Shown here piece after piece: positions 43,778-51,502 of a stretch of DNA of 64,000 nt. A model generated the notes under the pieces. That model saw nothing but the letters and a program-made list of their open reading frames with translations, was not told the origin of the DNA and made no database searches. Location: positions 62,001 through 126,000 of the forward strand of contig NZ_JAWUDN010000001.1 of NCBI RefSeq assembly GCF_044430645.1, given 5' to 3'. The stretch's first letter is position 1. Each line of letters opens with the position of its first letter. This DNA comes from Ewingella allii. Lineage in GTDB: Bacteria; Pseudomonadota; Gammaproteobacteria; Enterobacterales; Enterobacteriaceae. Made by a program: the position numbers and the translations under genes.

Positions 43778-45118
43778 ATGAGCAATCAAAGCGGTCAGCG
43801 GCCCTTTATTTTGTTTGGTTTTATGATGAATGTGGTGGGGCATATTTCCGCCGGGCTGTGGCGGCACCCTGAAGATCAGGCGCATCGTTATACTGACATT
43901 CATTACTGGGTGGAAATCGCCAAACTGCTGGACGACGCGGGCTTTGACGCGCTGTTTATCGCCGACGCGCTCGGGCAGCTGGACGTTTACCAGCAGCAGC
44001 CGAACGCTGCTCTGCACCATGCCGCGCAGATGCCGGTCAATGATCCGATGCTACTGGTGTCAGCGATGGGTGCGGCTACTCGCCACTTGGGTTTCGGCAT
44101 CACGGTCTCCACCACCTATGAGCAGCCTTACCTACTGGCGCGGAAATTCACCACCCTCGACCATCTGACCAAGGGGCGGGTGGCGTGGAATGTGGTGACG
44201 TCCATGCTGGATTCCGCCGCGCGCAATCTGGGGCTGAATCAGCAACTCCCTCATGATGAAAGGTATGACCGCGCTCAGGAGTTTCTCGACGTGGCGCGCA
44301 AGCTGTGGGAGTCGTCGTGGGAGGAGGGCGCGGTGCTGCGCGATAAAACCGCCGGAGTCTATACCGACCCCGCCAAGGTGCACCCGATTCAACATCACGG
44401 GCGCTATTATCAGGTACCGGACGCCCATCTGAGCGAGCCTAGCCCGCAGCGCACGCCGGTACTGTTTCAGGCTGGGACCTCTTCGCGCGGCAGCAAATTT
44501 GCCGCCGCCAATGCCGAAGTGGTATTTATGGCCGGGCTGACGCCCGAGGCCATTCGCAAAGATATCGCCACCATTCGCACGCTGGCGACAGAGATGGGCC
44601 GCGACCCTAACTCGCTGCGGTTTATCGCCGCCGTCACCGTGGTGACGGGCGCGACGGATGAGCAGGCCGAGGCGCGGTATGAGGATTTCCAGCAGTACAT
44701 CAGCGAAGAGGCGGCGCTGGCGCTGTTTTCCGCCTGGACCGGCGTCGACTGGTCACTGTACGACCTCGACCGCCCGCTGGAATATATTGAAACCGACGCC
44801 TGCCGCTCGGCGCTCGCTAGCTTGACGCGCATTGATGCCGGTCGCCAATGGACCCTACGCCAAGCCGCGCGCTACATCGGTATTGGCGGATTACATCCCA
44901 CTTTGGTCGGCGGCCCAAGCTCCATTGCCGACCAGCTAGAGAGCTTCGCAAGCCAGTCCGGCGTCGACGGTTTCAACCTCGGTTACGCCATCAGCCCCGG
45001 CAGTTTCGAAGATTTCGTCCACTTCGTCATGCCAGAATTAACCACCCGAGGTCGGGTGAAACCCCGTCCTGCAACGCCGGAGACATTGCGGGGGAGGTTG
45101 TTTGGGGGATTGGTTTAA
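43778..45118 (+). CDS. LLM-class FMNH2-dependent monooxygenase (NtaA/SnaA/DszA family), copy 2
   Basis: 446 residues from the ATG at 43778 (TTGAGGA site, 10 bp after the permease). It is a paralogue of the enzyme at 33563: FDALFIADALGQLDVYQ, TLDHLTKGRVAWNVVTSMLDSAARN, SPQRTPVLFQAGTSSRGSKFAA. It is the last gene of the ribose-type importer operon, so it probably acts on the compound that system imports. Its TAA overlaps the TAA of the convergent repeat-protein gene within TTAA. Confidence 0.87.
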   Translation: MSNQSGQRPFILFGFMMNVVGHISAGLWRHPEDQAHRYTDIHYWVEIAKLLDDAGFDALFIADALGQLDVYQQQPNAALHHAAQMPVNDPMLLVSAMGAATRHLGFGITVSTTYEQPYLLARKFTTLDHLTKGRVAWNVVTSMLDSAARNLGLNQQLPHDERYDRAQEFLDVARKLWESSWEEGAVLRDKTAGVYTDPAKVHPIQHHGRYYQVPDAHLSEPSPQRTPVLFQAGTSSRGSKFAAANAEVVFMAGLTPEAIRKDIATIRTLATEMGRDPNSLRFIAAVTVVTGATDEQAEARYEDFQQYISEEAALALFSAWTGVDWSLYDLDRPLEYIETDACRSALASLTRIDAGRQWTLRQAARYIGIGGLHPTLVGGPSSIADQLESFASQSGVDGFNLGYAISPGSFEDFVHFVMPELTTRGRVKPRPATPETLRGRLFGGLV

Positions 45119-45531
45119 TCATTCCGCGTATCCTGTCCGCCAAAGATGTTTTCCTGGCTGCTAGAGGAGCGGCCGTCGCTGTAGTGGATATCTTGGCCGC
45201 CGAAGATATTGGCTTGGCTGGTGGAGCTGCTGCCGTCGCTGTTTTGGGTGTCTTGCCCGCCAAAAATATTCGACTGGCTGCTGGACGTGGTGCCATCGCT
45301 AAAGCGCGTATCTTGGCCACCGAATATGTTGGCTTGGCTGCTAGAACTGCGCCCGTCGCTGTAACGGGTGTCTAATCCGCCAAAGATATTTTTCTGGCTG
45401 GTGGAGGTAGTGCCGTTGTCATAGGTGCAGTCGTAGCCGTCGAAAATGTTCTTCTGGCAGCTGTCGGCGAAGGCGGCGTTGGCCACGCCCATGGTAAATA
45501 ATGTAGTTAGAAATATTGCTTTGAAACGCAT
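45115..45531 (-). CDS. Small exported protein made of 20-residue tandem repeats
   Basis: 138 residues from the ATG at 45531 (GAGGGAAGC site). A signal peptide (about 1-22, ending AFA) is followed by five complete 20-residue units plus a final 13-residue one. The consensus is QxNIFGGQDTRYSDGxxSxS. Unit 1 is divergent and has a Cys (DGYDC) that can pair with Cys25 just before it. The units are rich in Ser, Gly, Gln, Asn and Asp, reminiscent of extracellular beta-solenoid or amyloid-like repeats, though I do not recognise a named family. Its stop overlaps that of the monooxygenase gene, and it is transcribed alone. Confidence 0.8.
   Translation of the reverse strand: MRFKAIFLTTLFTMGVANAAFADSCQKNIFDGYDCTYDNGTTSTSQKNIFGGLDTRYSDGRSSSSQANIFGGQDTRFSDGTTSSSQSNIFGGQDTQNSDGSSSTSQANIFGGQDIHYSDGRSSSSQENIFGGQDTRND
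45118..45456 (-). repeat. 60-bp in-frame tandem repeat array inside the repeat-protein gene
   Basis: Five full 60-bp units (45157-45456) plus a 39-bp partial unit (45118-45156), exactly in register with the reading frame. Third positions vary between units, so selection on the protein repeat is likely, although slippage could change copy number. Confidence 0.9.
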
Positions 45532-45846
45532 AGCTTCCCTCTGCTCAATGAGCCTCAACACACTGATTCAGATGCTACCTCTTTCTTTACAATTCGCGAT
45601 GTCATGGAATCATCAAAGTATGTAAATCTCGGTATTGAAACACCAAGATGTTTAGAACTATGGAATTTCCGTCGAAAATAATCTGAGAGATTCGTCTTAT
45701 TCCGAGTGCGCGCCGCAGGCTCCGCCTTCCAACATATTTGCTTACCGCATTGCCGCCCTTTGACTGGAAAATTACGGAACCAACTCCCCACGCATTGCTA
45801 CTCACACAGCGATAAGGCTTTTTACCCTGTGAAGAGGAGATGGGTG
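45532..45846. other. Intergenic region between the repeat protein and the type III cassette
   Basis: 315 bp, more AT-rich in its left half (repeat-gene promoter side). The right end holds a HrpL-type promoter at 45776-45804. No other structure was seen. Confidence 0.5.
45776..45804 (+). promoter_or_regulatory. hrp box (HrpL-type ECF sigma promoter)
   Basis: GGAACC, then exactly 16 bases, then CTACTCA. The consensus in plant-associated bacteria is GGAACC-N15/16-CCACNNA (CNACNNA in relaxed form), so the only deviation is one base in the -10. It lies 42 bp upstream of the chaperone ATG, the right distance, and nothing else in this strand orientation would need it. Confidence 0.75.
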
Positions 45847-46299
45847 ATGCAACCGACCTTTAGTGATGTGTTAACTCCGCTGTTTAAGTATTTGGGAAGT
45901 CAGCCCTCGGTGACCGGCCATGAAGAGGCTTTTGAGCTGATGATGCGCTCCGGACTGACCATTGCGCTGCAAGATTATCCCGCCGGAAATTTGACCATGA
46001 GCTGTAATCTGCCCTTTGCGGTTGAGGAGGAACGCGCTCAGGCCATGCTGCTGGAGCTGTTGCAGGTCAATATCATGAACTTGCTTTCGCCACCTATCAT
46101 CATTGCCGCCACCGGCGCGGGTGATGAAATTGTGCTGTGGGCGCGCCAGCCGTGGGAAGGGATGACGGCGGACCAGCTTATCAATCTGTATGAGCGTTTT
46201 GCCCACTATGCCGAGACGGTGAACAAGCGCCTGACCACCCCTGCGCAGATCCCTGAGCCGCAGACGGATGCGTCACGCCAGACCGCCGACGCTCAGTAA
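45847..46299 (+). CDS. Type III secretion chaperone, CesT/Tir-like
   Basis: 150 residues from the ATG at 45847 (GAGGAG site). A small acidic alpha/beta protein with a CesT-like layout: amphipathic N-terminal helix (FSDVLTPLFKYLGS), paired strands (LTIALQDYPAGNLTMSCNLPF), central helix (EERAQAMLLELLQVNIMNLL) and strands with GAGDEIVLWARQPWEGMTADQL. The last 20 residues are polar. It sits directly upstream of a likely effector gene and downstream of the hrp box, as class I chaperones usually do. No secretion apparatus genes are in the window. Confidence 0.72.
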   Translation: MQPTFSDVLTPLFKYLGSQPSVTGHEEAFELMMRSGLTIALQDYPAGNLTMSCNLPFAVEEERAQAMLLELLQVNIMNLLSPPIIIAATGAGDEIVLWARQPWEGMTADQLINLYERFAHYAETVNKRLTTPAQIPEPQTDASRQTADAQ

Positions 46300-46335
46300 C
46301 CCCTTCTTTTATTCAATTTCTAAGGCGCTAACATT

Positions 46336-47319
46336 ATGAATCCCGGCAATATTCCCTCTTATGGCGGAAGTTATTCCCATTATGGCAACTATGGCAATCA
46401 GAGTGCCTCGTCCAGCGCACCGGTCGCGCCACAGCCTTCTACCGTGCATGGCACCATGCCGGAAACGTCGCTGAGGCTGCGCGGCCAGTACAGTAATGCG
46501 GTGACGCAGGTCAAACCGCAAACCTTGCAGAACTTGCAACTGGCTGATCAGATCCAGAAAGAGACTCAGCGTTATTTGCCACACGGCGCGGGCAACCAAT
46601 GGCTGTCGGTGGTTCATTCGCAGGGGGAGAGTTATGCCCGTGGGCACTTGGCCCGTGAGTATAAAAAGGAGTTCCGCAAACAGGCACCGCAGTTGGACAG
46701 AACCTACAACAGCGCGCGCACGGCAGCGACTCTGCAAGGGGGGAACTGTCAGGAGTTTGCCGACGTGGCTTATACTCTGTTGGCGGCGCGCGGGGCCAAG
46801 TCTCCGGTGTCTAACGTCTCTTATAAGAATGACCATATTTTGGTTATGCTGGGTGACCCGCGCGAAAGCAGCAAAGACATCGCGCTGGTCGATGCCTGGC
46901 CGCACGTTCCGGTCGCCACCACGCTGCGCAACTCGCACATCAACCCTAATGATCTGGTGGTCAAAAAGCAGTTCAACAGTCAGGTTGGCGACCCGAATGC
47001 CCAGTGGGCGCTGAGTAACATACAGCCGATGTCGAACACTGAGGTCAACCAACGCATGATGGCGCAGGGCTTCCCGGCGATTGGTCCCGCGCTGGTGAAG
47101 GATCTGGCGGAAGGTTTGCAGGAGCAAGGCTTACAGCTGTATGACGTGCGCAGCCTGTCCGCTGATCCGAGCCTGAAGTATACCGATGGTTATCATCAGC
47201 CGACCTCTTTCGATGCCATGAGCAGCAGCCAGCTGGCGGGGAAAATGTCGGTAGTGCGCGAGTACAATCAAAAGGTCAGCAGCAATCCGGGGCTGTATGG
47301 CCGTTTTAAAGACGTCTAA
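46336..47319 (+). CDS. Putative type III effector with Cys-His-Asp (papain/transglutaminase-like) triad
   Basis: 327 residues. The N-terminal 35 residues are Ser/Tyr/Gly/Asn-rich and disordered, with no signal peptide, as in type III secreted proteins. A candidate triad follows: Cys138 (QGGNCQEFADVAYTLL), His167 (KNDHILVML) and Asp186 (ALVDAWP), the order and spacing of papain-like and transglutaminase-like cysteine enzymes. I cannot assign a named effector family. It lies 36 bp behind the chaperone gene and shares its hrp box. Modification or cleavage of a host protein is the inference. Confidence 0.65.
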   Translation: MNPGNIPSYGGSYSHYGNYGNQSASSSAPVAPQPSTVHGTMPETSLRLRGQYSNAVTQVKPQTLQNLQLADQIQKETQRYLPHGAGNQWLSVVHSQGESYARGHLAREYKKEFRKQAPQLDRTYNSARTAATLQGGNCQEFADVAYTLLAARGAKSPVSNVSYKNDHILVMLGDPRESSKDIALVDAWPHVPVATTLRNSHINPNDLVVKKQFNSQVGDPNAQWALSNIQPMSNTEVNQRMMAQGFPAIGPALVKDLAEGLQEQGLQLYDVRSLSADPSLKYTDGYHQPTSFDAMSSSQLAGKMSVVREYNQKVSSNPGLYGRFKDV

Positions 47320-47341
47320 ACGCAGTTGATCGCAGCAAATG

Positions 47342-47363
47342 TGCCGCCACGCCCGTGGCGGCA
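47342..47363. terminator. Bidirectional hairpin between convergent effector and TIKI-like genes
   Basis: TGCCGCCACG / CGTGGCGGCA, a perfect 10-bp stem with a 2-base gap, placed between stop codons at 47319 and 47377. Confidence 0.7.
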
Positions 47364-47376
47364 TTGTGCAAACTGC

Positions 47377-48108
47377 TTAGGCGCGTGGCTGGCGCTGATA
47401 GTGGATCAGCACGTGGCTGTTGTCATCTTTGTTATTGAGTGAGCAACCCGTGCCTCCTTGCGTGTTGGCAAAGGCCACCACAGGGCCGGGGCGCATATCT
47501 TTGGGGCCGTTTTCGAAGCTATTGACGAAATGCCCAGTGCCCGCCCAAACCAAGGTTTTCGACGCGCCAATCGCACGCTCCTCCCTCTCCGCCGCGGCGT
47601 TCCACGCAATATTCAAGGCTAAGCGCCTGTTCATGTAATTGATGGCTTCCATTGGGTTTTTCGGCGCGCCGCCCGCCATATGGCGGTCAATCCCGGCGAT
47701 GGCAATCCCGGCGTTATGCACTTCAGCGAGCGCGCTGGCGATGCTCTCAACCCAAGCCTCACCGTGCGTCGGTGCCCAAGCATTGTAGATGAAGTTTTTG
47801 ATGGCGTTTTTGCCGCCCGCCAGTGCTTCGCGGAACGCCGCATTGTCGCTGAATTTAACAAACTCTATCGCCAGTAAATCGACCCCAGCCTGTTTCAGCT
47901 CTTTGGCGGATCTACCCACTAACTCGGGAATAAAACACTGGCCGTGGACATCGCCCAAGTAGGTGACTTTGTTGTCTTTACACAGCATCGCCAGCATTTT
48001 AACTGGGTCATTCACTGGCGGCCTGATTTTGATAAAGGGGTGAATGCCGCCGCGAAGGATCTGCTGAGTGTACTGAATTCGGTTCGATTGACCGATGGAG
48101 GAAAACAT
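47377..48108 (-). CDS. TIKI/EreA/ChaN-superfamily-like protein, possible second type III effector
   Basis: 243 residues without a signal peptide or membrane segment. Residues 48-62 (VTYLGDVHGQCFIPEL) carry a Gly-Asp-x-His motif (His55) and Glu62, followed by LLAIEFVK (Glu82) and later GIAIAGIDRH and VWAGTGHF. This pattern of His and Glu at strand ends is that of the TIKI / erythromycin esterase / ChaN superfamily, also found as a membrane-targeting or catalytic domain in some bacterial toxins. It converges with the effector gene and has a hrp-box-like element upstream. An intracellular hydrolase is the alternative. Confidence 0.55.
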   Translation of the reverse strand: MFSSIGQSNRIQYTQQILRGGIHPFIKIRPPVNDPVKMLAMLCKDNKVTYLGDVHGQCFIPELVGRSAKELKQAGVDLLAIEFVKFSDNAAFREALAGGKNAIKNFIYNAWAPTHGEAWVESIASALAEVHNAGIAIAGIDRHMAGGAPKNPMEAINYMNRRLALNIAWNAAAEREERAIGASKTLVWAGTGHFVNSFENGPKDMRPGPVVAFANTQGGTGCSLNNKDDNSHVLIHYQRQPRA

Positions 48109-48496
48109 AGTTCTTGCACCTGTAGGGGAGTGTCTTTGTTAGTGGCGGGTGAGAAATTTAGTTCCTTTTTTCGGCGCGAAGAAAGTGTAACCTGGGGCGA
48201 AATTGTTTCATTTTCTGAGTAAACCTGCCGATTTTCATTTATCGCATTCCTGACGCACGGCTTATGACCGCAGTGTAATTATCTGCAACAAAGGGTGTGG
48301 GAGTTTTTTGGGCAGAATATTCAAATAATAATGTTTTATCAGCAGCTTAGTTTGAACACTTTTGTCACAAATCGGCAGTAAGCTGGGGAGTGGCGCTCAA
48401 GCAGTCGATTGATATACTGCGGCGCAGGCATTCGTGATGCCGACCCTACGCATAATCAGAATTTCTAAGACCTATCACCTGAATCTGGAGAGTACC
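48109..48496. other. Intergenic region between the TIKI-like gene and trpC
   Basis: 388 bp without a convincing ORF. The left end has the hrp-like element for the minus-strand gene. The rest is AT-rich up to the trpC start; TATACT at 48413-48418 is a possible -10. No leader peptide with tandem Trp codons is evident, so classical trp attenuation is not supported. Confidence 0.45.
48139..48165 (-). promoter_or_regulatory. Imperfect hrp-box-like element upstream of the TIKI-like gene
   Basis: Read on the minus strand: GGAACT, 14 bases, CCACTAA. Both boxes fit the HrpL consensus well, but the spacer is 14 rather than 15-16. It ends 30 bp before the ATG. Given the nearby canonical hrp box I record it as tentative. 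Confidence 0.3.
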
Positions 48497-49282
48497 GTGT
48501 CAGACATCCTTGCCAAAATCATCGCCGTGAAGCGTGAAGAAGTCGCCGCTGCCAAAAAAGCGGTTTCCGTGGCGCAGCTTACCGAGCAGGCCGCCCAGCA
48601 AAATCACCGTGACTTTGTGGCGGCTTTGCGTAATAAGCGCGACGCGGGCGTGGCGGGGGTGATTGCCGAGGTTAAAAAGGCCAGCCCGTCGAAAGGCTTG
48701 ATTCGCCCGAATTTCATTCCCAAAGAGATCGCGGCTTCTTACGAGAAGGGCGGCGCAGCCTGCCTGTCCGTGCTGACCGATGAGCAGTTCTTCCAAGGCA
48801 GCGCGGCTTATCTGGCCGAAGCCCGTGCCGCCTGTGGCCTGCCGGTGCTGCGCAAGGACTTTATGATTGACCCTTATCAGGTGCTGGAAGCCCGTGCGAT
48901 GGGCGCTGACTGTATCCTGCTGATTGTCTCCGCGCTGGAAGATGCTCAGATGCAGGAGTTGGAAGCGCAGGCTCACGAGCTGGGGATGTCGGTGCTGGTG
49001 GAAGTACACGACGCCGAAGAGCTGGAGCGTTCGCTGAAGCTGACCACGCCGCTGATTGGTGTGAATAACCGCAATCTGCGCACTTTCGAAACCACCATTG
49101 AAACGACCATTAGCCTGCTGACTCAGCTGCCGTCAGACCGCATGGTGGTCACCGAGTCGGGCATTGCGACCCGCGAACACGTGATCCGCCTGCGCGAAGC
49201 CAAGGTCAACAGCTTCTTAGTGGGCGAAGCCTTTATGCGCACTGAAGATCCGGGTGCAGAACTGGCAAGAATGTTCTTCTGA
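48497..49282 (+). CDS. trpC: Indole-3-glycerol phosphate synthase, single-domain
   Basis: 261 residues starting with GTG at 48497 (GGAG 6 bases upstream); the frame extends upstream to 48434 without a site. It converts carboxyphenylamino-deoxyribulose phosphate to indole-3-glycerol phosphate in tryptophan synthesis. IGPS blocks: VIAEVKKASPSKGLIR, CLSVLTDEQFFQGSAAYL, LRKDFMIDPYQVLEARAMGADCILLIVSAL, GVNNRNLRTFE, TESGI, FLVGEAFM. It is monofunctional and closest in style to Pseudomonas/Vibrio-type proteins. Most Enterobacterales have a fused TrpCF in the trp operon. No other trp gene lies nearby, so this is probably a second, separately acquired copy. Confidence 0.93.
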   Translation: MSDILAKIIAVKREEVAAAKKAVSVAQLTEQAAQQNHRDFVAALRNKRDAGVAGVIAEVKKASPSKGLIRPNFIPKEIAASYEKGGAACLSVLTDEQFFQGSAAYLAEARAACGLPVLRKDFMIDPYQVLEARAMGADCILLIVSALEDAQMQELEAQAHELGMSVLVEVHDAEELERSLKLTTPLIGVNNRNLRTFETTIETTISLLTQLPSDRMVVTESGIATREHVIRLREAKVNSFLVGEAFMRTEDPGAELARMFF

Positions 49283-49319
49283 TGAAATAAATCATTGGGG
49301 AAATTGATTTTACAAGGTT

Positions 49320-49351
49320 ATGGCTCTGCATCGCGCGGGGCCATTTTTTTT
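49320..49351 (+). terminator. Intrinsic terminator of trpC
   Basis: ATGGC...GCCAT stem with a GC-rich interior, followed by a run of eight T. Confidence 0.75.
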
Positions 49352-49390
49352 ATACGGTTTTTAGGCCGCAGTAAATAATCGGTTTGGGTC

Positions 49391-50245
49391 TTAGCGTATG
49401 TCAGCCGGTGAACAGCCAAAACGCTGTTTAAAGCGCAGGGAAAAGCGTGAACTGGCGCGATAGCCGCAGGCATCGGCGATTTGCGACAGGCTCCAGCGGG
49501 TGGTTTGCAGCAGGGTCATGGCGTGGTGCATGCGGATGTCCTGCAACAGGGTGCGGAAGCTGGTTTGCTCTTCCACCAAGCGCCGTCGCAGCGTGGCTTC
49601 GCTCATCGCCAACTGCTGACTGGCACTGGCCGCCGTCCAGGCAAATTCGGGAGCGGCGGACATCAGCGCGGTCAGTTTACTGCTCAGCGGTTCTGAGGAT
49701 CGCGGCATAAACAGAACGCCGCGCTCGGCCAGCGCAATCAGAATCCCGGTCAGGCGATGCTGCTGCACGGCGGGGCTGGGCAGCGGCTGCGCGTCATTGC
49801 CGATGCCGCGCAGGCAGTGCTCTAAGGTGTCGCGCAGTTCATCATCCAGTGGCACAGTTTTGAAGCCCGCTAGTGGCGCAAGGCTTGCGACCAGCGCCGA
49901 GTGATCGCGGTAAAACGCGGCGATCACGGTGGGAGAAAATCCCAGATAGAGGGAAGAGAAAAAGCCTTTTTCGGCACTGGGGCGCTTACTGACGTGGGTC
50001 AGCGTGTGCTGGGCAACCACTACAAGATGCTCAGCGTTATCCAGCTGGAGGAAAGCGTTTTGCTGATGGCGCAGGGTCAATTGCCCTGAACGCACCAGCA
50101 GGATCGACGGCTCGAAAAAGCGAAAATCGGCGATTTGGTGTGGGTGCTGCAAGTAGGGCTGAGCCATGGAAAATAGCCGGCTGTGGTCAGCCGGCCACTG
50201 AACGGGCAGGGGAGCGCTGCTATTTTCTTGATGTGAAGGCTGCAT
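49391..50245 (-). CDS. AraC-family transcriptional regulator
   Basis: 284 residues. The N-terminal cupin-like sensing domain is followed by a C-terminal double helix-turn-helix: TAASASQQLAMSEATLRRRLVEEQTSF and LSQIADACGYRASSRFSLRFKQRFGCSPADIR. It lies 19 bp downstream of the YbhB-like gene on the same strand, so the two may be co-transcribed and functionally linked. Ligand unknown. Confidence 0.88.
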   Translation of the reverse strand: MQPSHQENSSAPLPVQWPADHSRLFSMAQPYLQHPHQIADFRFFEPSILLVRSGQLTLRHQQNAFLQLDNAEHLVVVAQHTLTHVSKRPSAEKGFFSSLYLGFSPTVIAAFYRDHSALVASLAPLAGFKTVPLDDELRDTLEHCLRGIGNDAQPLPSPAVQQHRLTGILIALAERGVLFMPRSSEPLSSKLTALMSAAPEFAWTAASASQQLAMSEATLRRRLVEEQTSFRTLLQDIRMHHAMTLLQTTRWSLSQIADACGYRASSRFSLRFKQRFGCSPADIR

Positions 50246-50264
50246 TCTCTCTCCTGCCTAAGGC

Positions 50265-50891
50265 TTAGCGCACGTTCGGGTTCAGGCTGTAAGTGCCGGT
50301 CAGGCTGGCGGAGGCCAGAACGTGGCCTTCCAGCGCGGCGAGTGCGTCCGGGCCGTAGAACTTGGTTGGCAGTTCCAAATGTGGAATGTCCAGTGCGTAC
50401 AGGGTGAAAACGTAATCATGAACGATTTCATCATTCCACGGCGGGCAAGGGCCGTCGTAGCCGTGGTAGTCACCACCCATGTTTTCGTCATCGCCGAACC
50501 ACGCGGTGTAGCCATTAATGCCGTGGCGCATTGCCGACTCAGCGGGCAGCGCCGGTTTACCTTTTGGCGTGACGGCGTCGCTGTGGCTGCCTGCGGCAAT
50601 GTCTCGCAGGTCGGCAGGAATATCGACTAACACCCAGTGGAACAGGTCGGCGCGCGGCAGGGAGGCGGGCACCACTTTGCCTTCCTGATTCACATTGTCG
50701 AGGCTGGTCGGCACGTGCGGATCAACGCACACCAGCGCGAATGACTGGGTGTTGGCCGGTACGTCGCTCCAGGCCAGATGCGGGTTCTTATTGCTGGAAA
50801 GCGTCAGATGAGTAGCGGCATCCGGTACGGCAAAAGCAAATTGGCCGGGAATAGCGGCACCATTCTCAAAACTTTGGCTGGTCAATTTCAT
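50265..50891 (-). CDS. YbhB/YbcL-family (phosphatidylethanolamine-binding-like) protein
   Basis: 208 residues from the ATG at 50891 (AAAGGA site); a longer frame reaches 50984. Family landmarks: LTSQSFENGAAIP, NPHLAWSDVPANTQSFALVCVDPHVP (ligand-pocket Asp-Pro-His), RADLFHWVLVDIPAD, GYDGPCPPWNDEIVHDYVFTLYALD. There is no signal peptide. The family resembles eukaryotic Raf kinase inhibitor/PEBP; the bacterial role is not established. Confidence 0.9.
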   Translation of the reverse strand: MKLTSQSFENGAAIPGQFAFAVPDAATHLTLSSNKNPHLAWSDVPANTQSFALVCVDPHVPTSLDNVNQEGKVVPASLPRADLFHWVLVDIPADLRDIAAGSHSDAVTPKGKPALPAESAMRHGINGYTAWFGDDENMGGDYHGYDGPCPPWNDEIVHDYVFTLYALDIPHLELPTKFYGPDALAALEGHVLASASLTGTYSLNPNVR

Positions 50892-51045
50892 GGGTAAATC
50901 CTTTATAAGCCGGGGGTGAGACTTCCCCGACAGAGCGTGACTGTGAGCCATGAGTATAAAGAGAATGGCGCCGACGTGAGTCACTTAACCCGTCAGATTA
51001 CTCACCGTTTCACTCAATATGACGGGAAAGGTGATTTTGCCCGGC

Positions 51046-51315
51046 TTATTCCAGCGATTTACGCCAAAGATAGAACGCCAGCGCCGCCGGAGGCAGGAAG
51101 ATCAGCAGCATAATGGGTAACTCTTCGCCCACGCCGTAGCCCGCCTGCAATACGCCGCCCAGCATGTTCGCCAGCGCCACGCCCAGCCACACCACAATAA
51201 ATGTCCACAGCCCCCAGCCATTCAGGGCGGGAGTGCGGCGCGAAAATAATTTAACCACCAGATAAAACAGTGCCAGCAGCAGGTAGCCACTGAGCAAAAA
51301 CAGCAAGGTGCGCAT
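51046..51315 (-). CDS. Small hypothetical inner-membrane protein
   Basis: 89 residues with three hydrophobic segments (about 3-22, 36-57 and 66-84), including LWTFIVVWLGVALANMLGGV and LPIMLLIFLPPAALAFYLW. Short charged loops (KLFSRRTP) suggest cytoplasmic positive ends. The frame begins with ATG and ends with a charged tail. No family was recognised. Monocistronic, divergent from the small lipoprotein gene. Confidence 0.6.
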   Translation of the reverse strand: MRTLLFLLSGYLLLALFYLVVKLFSRRTPALNGWGLWTFIVVWLGVALANMLGGVLQAGYGVGEELPIMLLIFLPPAALAFYLWRKSLE

Positions 51316-51502
51316 CGATAGTTGGACTCATTGTTAATTTGAATAATCCCGTTTGTAACTATATTGCCACTGAATGAAAAAGACGGGAATGGGGCGCAAC
51401 ATCTTTCTTTGCTATCAGCGTGATAGAAGGGACGAATTCAAGTTAATCTGATTGCTGCCGTTATCTACTCTTTAGAGAGTGCTCACTTTATTTGGAATGA
51501 TT

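Noticed and set aside
45118..45456. 60-bp tandem repeats as a possible CRISPR array
   Set aside because: The repeats are contiguous with no spacers, exactly in frame, and encode a repetitive exported protein.
48109..48496. trp attenuator/leader peptide before trpC
   Set aside because: No short ORF with tandem Trp codons and no alternative hairpins were found.
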